Positions 51,142-59,568 are shown, counted from the stretch's first letter. The stretch is 64,000 nucleotides of DNA from Pseudarthrobacter sp. NIBRBAC000502770 (GCF_006517815.1 NZ_CP041198.1:3286001-3350000), one strand, 5' to 3'. Notes: a model not told the origin generated them from the letters alone. Numbers and translations are program-made.

Positions 51142-51987
51142 CTACTGTCCGCCGGGCCCGAAACCCGCGGCGGCCAGGACTTTTTGGCCCTCCGGGCCTG
51201 CCACCAAGTCGATGAATGCGTGGGCGGCGGCCTTGTTCCTGCCGCCGGCGAGGCCCGTAATCGGGTAGGTGTTCACGGCACTCCCCGCCTCCGGGAACTG
51301 GATGCCTGCCGCCCTGAACCCCGCCGCCTTGATGTCGGTGCCGTAGACCAGTCCGGCGTCCGCCTCGCCGGAGGTGACCTTGCCCAGGACGTCGGTGACT
51401 GCGTTTTCCTCGCTGACCGGGCTCAGCGTGAGCCCCGCCGCCTGGGCCACCCTGGCCGCGGCGGCCCCACAGGGAACCTGCCTGGCGCAGGTCACCAGCT
51501 TGATGCCCGGCCGGGCCAGGTCCTTCAGCGATGTGACACCGGCAGGATTGCCCGGCGGCACCGCGATTGCCAGGGTGTTGGTGGCGAAGTTTTCCGGCGT
51601 GCCATCAGCCAGGCCCGCGTCCTGCACCTTCTTCATATTGGCAGTATCCGCGGACGCGAAGACGTCCGCGGGCGCACCCTGGCTGATCTGGCTTGCGAGG
51701 TCCGAGGAACCGGCGAAACTCAGCGCGACCGATGTGCCGGGATGTTCCGCTTCGAAGGTGCCGGCGAGCTCGGTAAAAGCCTGCTTGAGGGAGGCCGCCG
51801 CGAAGACGGTGATTTCGCCGCTGGGCTTGTCATTTGCGGTGGTGCCCGCACCGGCACCGGTTACGGAGCCCCCTGCGGCGCAGCCCGGGAGGACGGCCAG
51901 CAGCAGCGCGACCACCGGCAGGACACCGAGGGAAAGCACGTGTTTCCGGAGTGGCGGGTGCCCGGACCGGGCAGGTGGCTGTTTCAT
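51142..51987 (-). CDS. modA: Molybdate-binding lipoprotein
   Basis: A 281-residue periplasmic-type binding protein with lipobox LPGC after an N-terminal hydrophobic segment. Family motifs: VFAAASLKQAFTELA, SFAGSSDLASQI, GAPADVFASAD, LVTCARQVPCG, SGEADAGLVYGTD and YPITGLAGG. These fit ModA, including the serines and Tyr that hold the oxyanion. Its start overlaps the TOBE regulator gene by 4 bp. Confidence 0.94.
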   Translation of the reverse strand: MKQPPARSGHPPLRKHVLSLGVLPVVALLLAVLPGCAAGGSVTGAGAGTTANDKPSGEITVFAAASLKQAFTELAGTFEAEHPGTSVALSFAGSSDLASQISQGAPADVFASADTANMKKVQDAGLADGTPENFATNTLAIAVPPGNPAGVTSLKDLARPGIKLVTCARQVPCGAAAARVAQAAGLTLSPVSEENAVTDVLGKVTSGEADAGLVYGTDIKAAGFRAAGIQFPEAGSAVNTYPITGLAGGRNKAAAHAFIDLVAGPEGQKVLAAAGFGPGGQ

Positions 51988-52394
51988 GCAGTGGCCCGGC
52001 CCTTCGAGGATTCGATGATGACAGTGGTCGCCTTGACCACGGCGGTGGCAACGGCCCCCGGTTCCAGCCCCAGTTCACGCACGGCTTCGCTGCTCATCAG
52101 GGAGACCACCCGGAAAGGACCGCACTGCAGTTCCACCTGCGCCACGACTTTGTCCGTAATGACATTGGTGACCAGCCCGACGAACCGGTTCCGTGCCGAA
52201 CTGCTGCCGCCTTTGGGGTCCTCCGGGAGCTGGGCGAGCTTCTGTGCATGCGTTGCCAGTTCCAGCCCGTCCACCGCCCGGCGGCCGGAAGCGTCCCGGA
52301 GCGCGGTCAGGGTCCCCTGCTCTGTCCACCGGCGGACAGTATCGTCGCTCACGCCCAGGAACCGTGCAGCCTCCGAAATGCGGATGAGTGCCAT
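51984..52394 (-). CDS. Excisionase-type HTH regulator with TOBE/Mop domain
   Basis: A 136-residue protein with an N-terminal MerR/excisionase-like helix-turn-helix (MALIRISEAARFLGVSDDTV, then RRWTEQG) and a C-terminal molbindin/TOBE domain (NRFVGLVTNVITDKVVAQVE). This combination is the usual stand-in for ModE in actinobacteria: it should sense molybdate and control the mod operon it heads. It appears leaderless and lies among repeated TATTCnGCAA boxes that could be its own operator. Confidence 0.9.
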   Translation of the reverse strand: MALIRISEAARFLGVSDDTVRRWTEQGTLTALRDASGRRAVDGLELATHAQKLAQLPEDPKGGSSSARNRFVGLVTNVITDKVVAQVELQCGPFRVVSLMSSEAVRELGLEPGAVATAVVKATTVIIESSKGRATA

Positions 52395-52445
52395 AGGAGG
52401 ATTATATTCCGCAAATACGGTTTTTTGGCCTGCATGTATTCGCAA
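52395..52445 (-). promoter_or_regulatory. Leaderless mod promoter with repeated operator boxes
   Basis: On the minus strand TATAAT (52406-52401) ends 6 nt before the ATG. On the plus strand TATTCCGCAA (52405-52414) and TATTCGCAA (52437-52445) are near-repeats 32 bp apart, and CCGCAAATACGG (52409-52420) is near-palindromic. Candidate binding site for the TOBE regulator. Confidence 0.6.
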
Positions 52446-52500
52446 GCGAGGTTGCGGGCAGGCCTCCCGGCCGCTCCGCGGGCCCAGCCGGCGGCGGCAC

Positions 52501-52512
52501 TAGACTCCTTCC
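52501..52512 (+). promoter_or_regulatory. Leaderless-type -10 box
   Basis: TAGACT ends 6 nt before the ATG at 52513. Confidence 0.5.
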
Positions 52513-53382
52513 ATGGCCATCTACATCGACCCGCCGCTGTGGCCTGCCCACGGAACGCACTTCTCGCACTTGGTGTCGGACGTATCGCTGGACGAGCTTC
52601 ATTCGTTCGCGGCCGCCGCCGGGATTCCTGAGCGGGCGTTCGACGGCGATCACTACGATGTGCCGGAACGCCGGTTCAATGACCTGGTGGCCGCCGGCGC
52701 GGCTCCGGTGGAGGGAAGGGTGCTGGTGCGCCGGCTCATCGCCAGCGGCCTGCGGATCCCGGCGCGCCGGCGGAACAAGTCGCTGAAGGTCCCGCTGCTG
52801 AACCGCTGGGAAGTCATCATGCCCGGGCACGACGCACTCTTCCTGGACCTGCTGGACCGGTGGAGCGAACCACACCGCCACTACCACGGCTGCACCCACC
52901 TGCTTTCCGTACTGGAGGCGATCGACCTGCTCACGGAACCTGGCGAGCCGCCGCGGGCAGTGCTGCTGGCGGCCTGGTTCCACGATGCCGTCTACCGCGG
53001 GATCGCTGAACAGGACGAGGAGGAGTCAGCTCGCCTGGCCGAAGACCGGCTGGCCGACGCCGGGCTTCCGGAGGAAGAAGTGGCGGAAGTTGCCCGGCTG
53101 GTCCGCCTGACGTCGGACCACCGGCCGGAGCCTGGTGACGACGGCGGGGCCCTCCTCTGCGACGCGGACCTTTCCATCCTGGGCGCCGAACCGGACGAGT
53201 ACGCCCGCTACGTCGCTGCCGTGCGGAAGGATTACGCGCACATCGGCGACGCCGACTTCGCAGCCGGCAGGTCCGCCGTCGTCCGCCACCTGCTGGAACT
53301 GGACCCGCTGTTCCACCATCGGCGGGCCAGGGCCCTGTGGCTGGACGCCGCACACCGCAACCTGGAAGGCGAACTCGCATGA
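52513..53382 (+). CDS. DUF4031 domain fused to an HD-type domain
   Basis: A 289-residue protein. The first ~85 residues are a DUF4031 unit (YIDPPLWPAHGTHFSHLVSD ... YDVPERRFNDLVAAG). The rest resembles an HD-like metal-dependent phosphohydrolase (HYHGCTHLLSVLEAIDLL, LLAAWFHDAVYRG, ESARLAEDRL). His and Asp ligands in H-x-H, AWFHD and LLCDADLSILG are visible. Substrate unknown. It overlaps the next gene by 4 bp (ATGA). Confidence 0.82.
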   Translation: MAIYIDPPLWPAHGTHFSHLVSDVSLDELHSFAAAAGIPERAFDGDHYDVPERRFNDLVAAGAAPVEGRVLVRRLIASGLRIPARRRNKSLKVPLLNRWEVIMPGHDALFLDLLDRWSEPHRHYHGCTHLLSVLEAIDLLTEPGEPPRAVLLAAWFHDAVYRGIAEQDEEESARLAEDRLADAGLPEEEVAEVARLVRLTSDHRPEPGDDGGALLCDADLSILGAEPDEYARYVAAVRKDYAHIGDADFAAGRSAVVRHLLELDPLFHHRRARALWLDAAHRNLEGELA

Positions 53383-54188
53383 ACGCACCCGGCACCAGTC
53401 CGCGGCACACGCACTCCGCCAATGCAGCCCACCGCCAACTCCCTTTCGCCGTCCGGCTGGAATGGGGGCTGGAGGGAGCCAGGACGGTGGCACCCGGGGC
53501 CGACATCGCGGTAGTGGTGGATGTCCTGTCCTTCAGTACCTGCGTCAGCGTGGCCCTGGACCGGGGCGCTGAAGTCTTTCCCTACCGCTGGCGGGACACC
53601 ACGGCCGAGGACTTCGCCGCCCACCACCGCGCCCAGCTGGCCGGGCCCCGCGGCGGCGGAGGCCTGAGCCTCTCCCCCGCAAGCCTCCGCGCTGCGGATT
53701 CGCTGGACCGTGTGGTGCTGCCCTCGCCCAACGGTTCCGAACTTTGCCATGCGCTGGCCGCCGAAGTGCCACTCGTGGCCGCAGCCTGCCTGCGGAACGC
53801 GGCGGCCACGGCGGAATGGGTGGCCGCCAACCTTGCCGCCGATGCCGTGGTGGCCGTGGTCGCCGCCGGTGAGCGGTGGCCCGACGGCACAATCCGGCCC
53901 TCCGTGGAGGACCAGATCGGAGCCGGCGCCTTCATCGCGGGGCTGGTGGCCGCCAGCAAGGGCGGCTACGAAGCCGGTGACGGACGGCACGGCTATGCTC
54001 CGGAGGCCGTGGCGGCCATGGCTGTTTTCGAGTCCGCCGAACCACGGCTGCGCGAGCTGCTGCAGAATTGCTCCAGCGGCCGCGAACTGTCCGGGGCAGG
54101 CTACGCCGAGGACGTGGACATCGCCGCTGAGCTGGACGGAAGCGAGCGGGCGGCCATCCTCCGGGACGGATCGTTCCGGCCGCTGTAA
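53379..54188 (+). CDS. 2-phosphosulfolactate phosphatase family protein (ComB-like)
   Basis: A 269-residue ComB-fold protein with VVVDVLSFSTCVSVALDRGAE in two parts, LPSPNGSELCHAL and the AGERWPDGTIRPSVEDQIGAGA segment typical of the family. ComB acts in coenzyme M synthesis in archaea; bacterial homologues are widespread without that pathway, so the true substrate here is unknown. Start coupled to the DUF4031-HD gene (ATGA). Confidence 0.82.
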   Translation: MNAPGTSPRHTHSANAAHRQLPFAVRLEWGLEGARTVAPGADIAVVVDVLSFSTCVSVALDRGAEVFPYRWRDTTAEDFAAHHRAQLAGPRGGGGLSLSPASLRAADSLDRVVLPSPNGSELCHALAAEVPLVAAACLRNAAATAEWVAANLAADAVVAVVAAGERWPDGTIRPSVEDQIGAGAFIAGLVAASKGGYEAGDGRHGYAPEAVAAMAVFESAEPRLRELLQNCSSGRELSGAGYAEDVDIAAELDGSERAAILRDGSFRPL

Positions 54189-54202
54189 CCAGCCGGCAAA
54201 CC

Positions 54203-54604
54203 TTAGCGGTACGTGCTGACGAACGGCGTGCTGGTTGGCACGATCTGCTTGCCCAGGGGCATCAGGGACACCGGGATGAGTTTGATGTTGGCGATGGCCA
54301 GCGGGATGCCGACGATGGTCACGGCCATGGCGAACGCGGTGACCACGTGGCCAATGGCAATCCAGATCCCTGCCACGAGCAGCCAGATCACGTTGCCCAG
54401 CAGCGAAAAGACACCCGTACCGCCGGGCTTGTCCACCACCATCCGGCCAAACGGCCACAGGGTGTAGGAGGCAATCCGGAATGAGGCGATGCCCCAAGGG
54501 ATGGTGATGATCAGCAGGCAGCAGACCACGCCCGCGAGGAAATAGCCCAGGGCCAGCCAGAAGCCGCCGAAAACCAGCCAGATGATGTTCAAAAGTGTCT
54601 TCAT
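54203..54604 (-). CDS. YccF-family inner membrane protein (DUF307)
   Basis: A 133-residue membrane protein with two homologous halves, each holding a long hydrophobic hairpin followed by a conserved amphipathic segment (TIPWGIASFRIASYTLWPFG and TIVGIPLAIANIKLIPVSLM). This repeat is the mark of YccF. ATG at 54604 fits the family start. Function unknown. Confidence 0.9.
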   Translation of the reverse strand: MKTLLNIIWLVFGGFWLALGYFLAGVVCCLLIITIPWGIASFRIASYTLWPFGRMVVDKPGGTGVFSLLGNVIWLLVAGIWIAIGHVVTAFAMAVTIVGIPLAIANIKLIPVSLMPLGKQIVPTSTPFVSTYR

Positions 54605-54714
54605 GCACCCATTGTGCCCTCGACCCCCTGACAAAAAGGCTGTCCGGCCAAAAGATGGGGGACATCCCTGAGCGGGCCCTGACCCGGCACCGGTCAGGCG
54701 CAGGCGGATGGCCG

Positions 54715-55326
54715 CTAAGCCGTGGCAGCGGCCTTGGCAGCATTGACGAACGCGCGGATCTTAGCCAGGTCCTTCACGCCGCGGGACGCTTCAACGCCGG
54801 AGGAGACGTCAACGCCCCAGGCGTGGGCAGCGGCTGCTGCCTGGCCCACGTTGGCCGCCTCGAGGCCACCGGCAAGCACCCAGTTCCGGCCCTCCAGCAC
54901 GGGCAGGCCCGCCACGGAGGCGTAATCCCAGGACTCCCCGGAACCCGGAACGGCGGCATCGATCAGGAGGAGGTCCTCACCCCAGTCCTCGAACTCGTCC
55001 GGTGAGGCACCCATGGTGATGGCCCTGACCAGCTTCATGCCGGCGTCGTGCACTGTCTCCACGTCCGTGCGGGACCGGGCGCCGTGCAGCTGGATCCATT
55101 CCAGGCCGGCGGCGCGGGCGATGGCGATGGCGTCTGTGACAGGCTCGTCGCGGAACACCCCGATCGGGGAGACGCTGTCCGGTACTCCGGCCAGCAGGGA
55201 GGCGGCCTGTGACGGTGAGACAACCCGGGGGCTGGCGGTGAGGACGAACCCCACCGCATCCGCGCCGGCGTCCACTGCTTCGCGGACCGATTCGGGCGTG
55301 CTGAGACCACACACTTTGACGAACAT
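54715..55326 (-). CDS. trpF: Phosphoribosylanthranilate isomerase
   Basis: TIM-barrel isomerase of tryptophan synthesis (EC 5.3.1.24). The 203-residue protein begins FVKVCGLSTPESVREAVDAG, with the catalytic Cys6, and has LLLIDAAVPGSG with the catalytic Asp, VLAGGLEAANV, and the phosphate-binding end GVDVSSGVEASRGVKD. It is alone here; no other trp gene is nearby, as in several actinobacteria. Confidence 0.95.
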   Translation of the reverse strand: MFVKVCGLSTPESVREAVDAGADAVGFVLTASPRVVSPSQAASLLAGVPDSVSPIGVFRDEPVTDAIAIARAAGLEWIQLHGARSRTDVETVHDAGMKLVRAITMGASPDEFEDWGEDLLLIDAAVPGSGESWDYASVAGLPVLEGRNWVLAGGLEAANVGQAAAAAHAWGVDVSSGVEASRGVKDLAKIRAFVNAAKAAATA

Positions 55327-55419
55327 TCCCGGGCTCCTTCAGGCTGTTTTCGTGTTGACCCCCCGGAGGAGAGTAGCAGGCACGGGACCGGTGTGCGACG
55401 GGCAGCCACGGCGGGGAAC

Positions 55420-55431
55420 TACGCTGGGCTG
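55420..55431 (+). promoter_or_regulatory. Leaderless-type -10 box
   Basis: TACGCT ends 6 nt before the ATG at 55432. Confidence 0.5.
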
Positions 55432-56001
55432 ATGCAGATCATCCGCTTCGAAGGGCTCAAAGCCGAACCATGGCGCAACGGTGGCGGGGTGACAAGGGAA
55501 ATCGCACGCCAGGGGTCGGCGGACGGCGGCTGGGACTGGCGGGTGAGCATCGCCGATGTGGCCAAGGCCGGCGACTTCTCCGCTTTCCCTGGAATGGAGC
55601 GCGTACTGACGGTCATCGAGGGGGAACTGCTGCTGCTGACCGTTGGCGGCGCGGAACAACCCCTTGAAAAGTACCGTCCGTTCCGGTTCGACGGTGGCGC
55701 AGCTACAACAGCTGCACTGCCCACCGGCGACATCCGTGACCTCAACGTCATCACCCGGACCGGGGCGTTCAAGGCCTTCACCTCCATCGTCGAACTGTCC
55801 AAAAAACGCGCCCACCCCGTGTTCGAAGGGCAACTCGGGGTGCTCCTGCAGGGCCAGGCGAAGGTCAGCGACAGTGCTGGAGACCCGCTTGAGCTCGGCC
55901 GTTACGACGCCGTGGTGGGGTCGGACAGCGATTCCCCGGAAATCCTGGGCCGCGGCTTCCTGGCTGTGGTGTCCATCGACCCCCTGGAACCTGCGACGTA
56001 A
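55432..56001 (+). CDS. HutD-family protein
   Basis: A 189-residue cupin-like protein. The N-terminal GLKAEPWRNGGGVTREIA and WRVSIADVAKAGDFSAFPG are diagnostic of HutD, linked to histidine utilisation in other bacteria but with no proven catalytic role. No hut genes are nearby. Probably leaderless. Confidence 0.88.
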   Translation: MQIIRFEGLKAEPWRNGGGVTREIARQGSADGGWDWRVSIADVAKAGDFSAFPGMERVLTVIEGELLLLTVGGAEQPLEKYRPFRFDGGAATTAALPTGDIRDLNVITRTGAFKAFTSIVELSKKRAHPVFEGQLGVLLQGQAKVSDSAGDPLELGRYDAVVGSDSDSPEILGRGFLAVVSIDPLEPAT

Positions 56002-56012
56002 GCACACGCGCG

Positions 56013-56102
56013 GGTGGTGAGGTTGCGCACCACCGGTGGCAGCCCGTCGTCGTGCCTTGCTACCTTGGAAGCCAAGGCCCTCCCCGGGCCTCCGGACGAC
56101 GG
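56013..56102 (+). promoter_or_regulatory. Structured leader before the SMR exporter pair
   Basis: Four nested or adjacent helices fit in 90 nt: GGTGGTG/CACCACC (56013-56034); an outer CCGTCGTC/GACGACGG (56044-56051 with 56095-56102) enclosing CCTTGG/CCAAGG (56063-56077) or, sharing its last bases, GGCCC/GGGCC (56076-56090). SMR pairs elsewhere are controlled by guanidine riboswitches, but the conserved guanidine-I core is not seen. Confidence 0.4.
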
Positions 56103-56144
56103 TTCAGTACCCGGCACGCGACAAGACTGGCCAAAGGAACTGTC

Positions 56145-56468
56145 ATGCCGTGGATCATCCTCATTCTTTCCGGCGCGCTGGAGGCCGTGTGGGCAGCGGC
56201 GCTGCACCGGACCTCGCAGGTTTCCGGACGCCGCCGAATCGCCCCCGCGGCCCTGTTCCTGGCGGCCGTTGCCGCCAGCACCGGCGGCCTTGCCGTGGCC
56301 ATGCAGGCCATTCCCACCGGAACGGCCTATGCCGTGTGGGTGGGCGTGGGGGTGGTCCTCACCTCCGCCTACGCGATGGTCACCAGGGTTGAACGCCCGA
56401 CGGCGGCGCGCCTGCTCCTGCTGTCCGGCATCGCCGCGTGCGTGGTTGGCCTGAAGGTGGTGGCGTGA
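56145..56468 (+). CDS. SMR-family efflux protein, subunit 1
   Basis: A 107-residue small multidrug resistance protein with four membrane segments. The membrane-embedded glutamate of TM1 is in SGALEAVWAAAL, and the TM3 GTAYAVWVGVGVVLT motif is clear. AAAGGA precedes the ATG. It is directly coupled (TGATG) to a second SMR gene, so it is probably half of a heterodimeric exporter, as in YkkCD-type pairs; substrate unknown, guanidinium-type cations being one possibility. Confidence 0.9.
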   Translation: MPWIILILSGALEAVWAAALHRTSQVSGRRRIAPAALFLAAVAASTGGLAVAMQAIPTGTAYAVWVGVGVVLTSAYAMVTRVERPTAARLLLLSGIAACVVGLKVVA

Positions 56469-56833
56469 TGGTGAAGCGTTCCGTTCCGTGGCTGGTGCTG
56501 CTGGCGTCGGCCGTCCTGGAAGCTGTCTGGGCCACTGCGCTCGGCCTGTCCGACGGCTTCACCCGCCCGCTGCCCACCGTGGTCTTCGCCGTCACCGCCA
56601 CGCTCAGCATGCTGGGCCTGGGCATGGCCGTCCGGACCATCCCGCTGGGTACGGCCTATGCCATCTGGGTGGGCATCGGCGCCGCGCTCACCGTGGGTTG
56701 GGCCATGGCCACCGGCGTGGAGCCGTTCAGCGTGGTGAAGCTGCTGTTCATCACGGGGATTGTGGGCTGCGCCGCAGGCCTGAAGGCGTTGCCGGCAGAA
56801 AAAGATGCGCCGCTGGCGCCCGGCGGTGACTAG
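56468..56833 (+). CDS. SMR-family efflux protein, subunit 2
   Basis: A 121-residue SMR protein with four membrane segments, TM1 glutamate in ASAVLEAVWATAL and TM3 GTAYAIWVGIGAALT. Its ATG overlaps the stop of subunit 1. The pair differ in loop charge, as expected for dual-topology-derived heterodimers (inference). The last codons overlap the promoter of the kinase gene. Confidence 0.9.
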   Translation: MVKRSVPWLVLLASAVLEAVWATALGLSDGFTRPLPTVVFAVTATLSMLGLGMAVRTIPLGTAYAIWVGIGAALTVGWAMATGVEPFSVVKLLFITGIVGCAAGLKALPAEKDAPLAPGGD

Positions 56834-56842
56834 GCTTTTGCC
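56831..56842 (+). promoter_or_regulatory. Leaderless-type -10 box
   Basis: TAGGCT, whose first three bases are the SMR stop codon, ends 6 nt before the ATG at 56843. Confidence 0.45.
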
Positions 56843-57469
56843 ATGCACTCCCCCGAGATCACCATGGCCGTCGACGCGCTGCGGCGCCGGCTGGTGCGCG
56901 GAACGCGGACCATCCTGGGCATAGCGGGGGCGCCGGGGTCCGGCAAATCCACCTTCGCCGCCTGGCTGCAGGAGCAGTTCAGCCCCGGCGCCTCAGTGGT
57001 GGTGCCGATGGACGGGTTCCACCTGGGCAACGCAATTATCGAGGGGACCCCGCTCCGGCAGCGCAAGGGAGCCATTGATACGTTCGACGCCGGTGGCTAC
57101 CTTTCCCTGCTGCGCCGCCTGTCGCTCCGGGACGAGGCAGTTGTGTACGCACCGGAGTTCAGGCGCACCCTGGACGAGCCGGTGGCCGCTTCGATCGCCG
57201 TCCCGGCCGACGTCCAGCTGGTGATCACCGAGGGAAACTACCTGTTGGCGGACCAGGAACCGTGGAAGGACGTGCGGGCGCAGCTGGACGAAGTGTGGTT
57301 CCTCAAAACGCCGCCCGCGCTCCGGCTGCAGCGCCTGGTGGAACGGCACGTTTCGTTCGGCATGGAACGGGAGGCTGCGGTTGCCTGGGCCACTGGACCT
57401 GACGAAGCCAATGCCCGCCTGATCCAGGCCACCCGCCCGGCAGCGGACCGCGTCCTACCTTGGCTGTAA
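56843..57469 (+). CDS. Nucleoside/nucleotide kinase family protein
   Basis: A 208-residue P-loop kinase of the uridine-kinase/pantothenate-kinase-like group: Walker A GAPGSGKST, the PMDGFHLGNAII substrate loop, YAPEFRRTLDEPVA, VITEGNYLLAD and the lid ERHVSFGMEREAA. Homologues are called nucleoside/nucleotide kinase or fructose transport kinase FrcK; which substrate applies is not clear. Followed after 29 bp by the aldo/keto reductase. Confidence 0.85.
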   Translation: MHSPEITMAVDALRRRLVRGTRTILGIAGAPGSGKSTFAAWLQEQFSPGASVVVPMDGFHLGNAIIEGTPLRQRKGAIDTFDAGGYLSLLRRLSLRDEAVVYAPEFRRTLDEPVAASIAVPADVQLVITEGNYLLADQEPWKDVRAQLDEVWFLKTPPALRLQRLVERHVSFGMEREAAVAWATGPDEANARLIQATRPAADRVLPWL

Positions 57470-57498
57470 TTTCAACGCAGGAACCGAACAGGAGAACC

Positions 57499-58527
57499 AT
57501 GGCAAACGCACCCACCGAATCCGGCAGCACTGGACCCGCAGAAACTGTCCAGCTCGGCGACGGACTGACCGTCAGCCCCCTGGGCTTCGGCGGCATGGCC
57601 CTCACGCCGGTCTACGGCGAGGTGGACCCTGCCGAGGCGCTGCAGACCCTGCACCACGCCGTCGACGCCGGGGTCAGCTTCATCGACACCGCTGACATCT
57701 ACGGCGGCGGCAGCAACGAGGAACTCATTTCCCAGTTGCTCAAGGACCGGCGGGACGAAGTCCAGCTGGCCACCAAGTTCGCGCTGGTGGGCACACCCAC
57801 TGACGGCTACACGGACATCCGCGGTGACGCCGCCTATGTCCACGAGGCAGTGGAACGGAGCCTTCAGCGGCTTGGCACCGACGTGATCGACCTCTACTAC
57901 ATGCACCGCCGTGACGTCCGCGTCCCTATCCAGGAAACCGTGGGCGCCATGGCGGAGCTGGTCGCGCAGGGAAAGGTCAGGCACCTGGGCCTTTCCGAGG
58001 TGACGGCACAGGAACTGCAGGACGCGGCAGCGGTCCACCCGATCGCCGCGGTCCAGAGCGAATGGTCCATCTGGAGCCGGGACGTGGAACGCAATGTTGT
58101 TCCCGCCGCCGCCGGGCTGGGAGTGGGATTCGTCCCGTACTCCCCCCTGGGCCGTGGCTTCCTCACCGGAACCGTGGATACTGCCAGCCTGGGCGAGAAG
58201 GACTTCCGGCGGAACATCCCCCGGTTCGCCCCGGACGCCGCGAGCGCCAACCAGGCGGTGGTGGACGCCGTCCGGACTGTGGCGGACCAGCTGGCCGCCA
58301 CGCCGGCGCAGGTTGCCCTGGCGTGGCTCCTCGCCCAGGGCAAGCGGCTCGGACTTCCGGTCGTCCCCATCCCCGGCACCCGCAAGGCCGCACGCATCGA
58401 CGAAAACCTTGGCGCGCTTGCCCTGGACCTCACCCCGGCGCACCTGGAGGCCCTGGACGCGGCGTCGGACGGCGTCGTCGGCTCCCGTTCCGCGGACCCC
58501 GCCTGGGTGTCCGAGGGCCGCGAATAG
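57499..58527 (+). CDS. Aldo/keto reductase
   Basis: NADPH-dependent oxidoreductase of 342 residues with the AKR tetrad visible: Asp and Tyr in FIDTADIYGGGSNEEL, Lys in ATKFAL and His in YYMHRRD. The C-terminal coenzyme segment is VVPIPGTRKAARIDEN. The sequence follows the AKR11/13-like bacterial group. AGGAG precedes the ATG. The physiological substrate is unknown. Confidence 0.92.
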   Translation: MANAPTESGSTGPAETVQLGDGLTVSPLGFGGMALTPVYGEVDPAEALQTLHHAVDAGVSFIDTADIYGGGSNEELISQLLKDRRDEVQLATKFALVGTPTDGYTDIRGDAAYVHEAVERSLQRLGTDVIDLYYMHRRDVRVPIQETVGAMAELVAQGKVRHLGLSEVTAQELQDAAAVHPIAAVQSEWSIWSRDVERNVVPAAAGLGVGFVPYSPLGRGFLTGTVDTASLGEKDFRRNIPRFAPDAASANQAVVDAVRTVADQLAATPAQVALAWLLAQGKRLGLPVVPIPGTRKAARIDENLGALALDLTPAHLEALDAASDGVVGSRSADPAWVSEGRE

Positions 58528-58580
58528 CGCCCTACCAATCCCCATCCCCATCCCCAAATACGACCCCAAGGAGCCCACCC

Positions 58581-58883
58581 GTGCCTGCCATCGTCCACTT
58601 CGAAGTCCAATTCAAGCCCGAGCATGTCGCCGACGCCGCCAAATATCTGGCTGAAACCCTCGCCGCCACCCGAGCGTGGCCCGGCAACCAGGGCATCGAA
58701 GCGCTGGTGGATGACGCCGACCCCTGCCACATCCTGGTGGTGGAAACCTGGGCCACCACCCAGGACCACGACGACTACGCCGCCTGGCGGGCCACGCCGG
58801 AAGGCAGGAGCGCGCTGCACGAGGTACTCGCCGCGCAGCCGTCCAAGCAGGTTTACTCCACCACCCTGCCGCTCGGCCTCTAG
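58581..58883 (+). CDS. Antibiotic-biosynthesis-monooxygenase (ABM) domain protein
   Basis: A 100-residue dimeric ferredoxin-like ABM fold: IVHFEVQFKPEHVADAAKYL, CHILVVETWATTQDHDDYAAW and a C-terminal strand. GTG start with AAGGAG 7 nt upstream. Such proteins range from quinol monooxygenases to ones without known activity. It lies between the aldo/keto reductase and an MBL-fold gene. Confidence 0.82.
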   Translation: MPAIVHFEVQFKPEHVADAAKYLAETLAATRAWPGNQGIEALVDDADPCHILVVETWATTQDHDDYAAWRATPEGRSALHEVLAAQPSKQVYSTTLPLGL

Positions 58884-58891
58884 CCCGTCCT

Positions 58892-58904
58892 TAGACTGAA
58901 GCCC
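58892..58904 (+). promoter_or_regulatory. Leaderless-type -10 box
   Basis: TAGACT ends 7 nt before the ATG at 58905. Confidence 0.45.
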
Positions 58905-59555
58905 ATGGACTCACTTCGATACGACCTGCCGGCGATCACCATCCGCAGCATCCCGGTCAGCGAGATGGACAACAACGTGTACCTGCTGACGGCAAAGGAG
59001 AGCGGCGCACAGGTGCTGATCGATGCCGCTGACGATTTTCCTGCCATCCAGCAGCTGCTGGCGGACGGGGCCGGGGACACGTCGGCGGCCCCGCGGCTTG
59101 CGCTGATTGCCACCACGCACCAGCATTGGGACCACGTGCGCGCCCTGAAGGAACTGGTGGACGCCACGGGAGCACCGGCAGCCGCCGGAGCGGACGACGC
59201 CGATGCGCTGCCGGTCCCCGTTGAGATCCGGCTGAACCATGGCGACGTCGGGAAGTTCGACGGCTTCGAGCTCACCGCCGTGCACCTGCGCGGCCACACC
59301 CCGGGCTCCATTGCCTTCGTGTACGAGGACCCGGAAGGACCTGCGCACATCTTCTCCGGCGACTCCCTGTTCCCCGGCGGCGTAGGCAATACCCAGAAGG
59401 ACCCGGAACGGTTCAACCAGCTACTGTCAGACGTCACGGAGCGGCTGTTCGGCGCCTACCCGGACACCGCCGTCGTGCATCCCGGGCATGGCAAGCCCAC
59501 CACGCTGGGTGCGGAGCGCCCGCATCTTGGGGAGTGGCGCGCCCGCGGCTGGTAA
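58905..59555 (+). CDS. Metallo-beta-lactamase-fold hydrolase
   Basis: A 216-residue glyoxalase-II-like protein with DNNVYLL, metal motif TTHQHWDHV, HLRGHTPGSIAFV, FSGDSLFPGG and VVHPGHGKPT. The Gln and Trp in THQHWDH, in place of the usual Ala and Ala/Asp, are a common variant. The substrate could be a thioester or lactone but is not deducible. It precedes a very strong terminator. Confidence 0.88.
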   Translation: MDSLRYDLPAITIRSIPVSEMDNNVYLLTAKESGAQVLIDAADDFPAIQQLLADGAGDTSAAPRLALIATTHQHWDHVRALKELVDATGAPAAAGADDADALPVPVEIRLNHGDVGKFDGFELTAVHLRGHTPGSIAFVYEDPEGPAHIFSGDSLFPGGVGNTQKDPERFNQLLSDVTERLFGAYPDTAVVHPGHGKPTTLGAERPHLGEWRARGW

Positions 59556-59568
59556 TGGCTGCACACGC

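Noticed and set aside
56013..56144. Guanidine-I (ykkC) riboswitch before the SMR pair
   Set aside because: The conserved core sequences of that class are not seen. Only generic pairing is present, so it is reported just as a structured leader.
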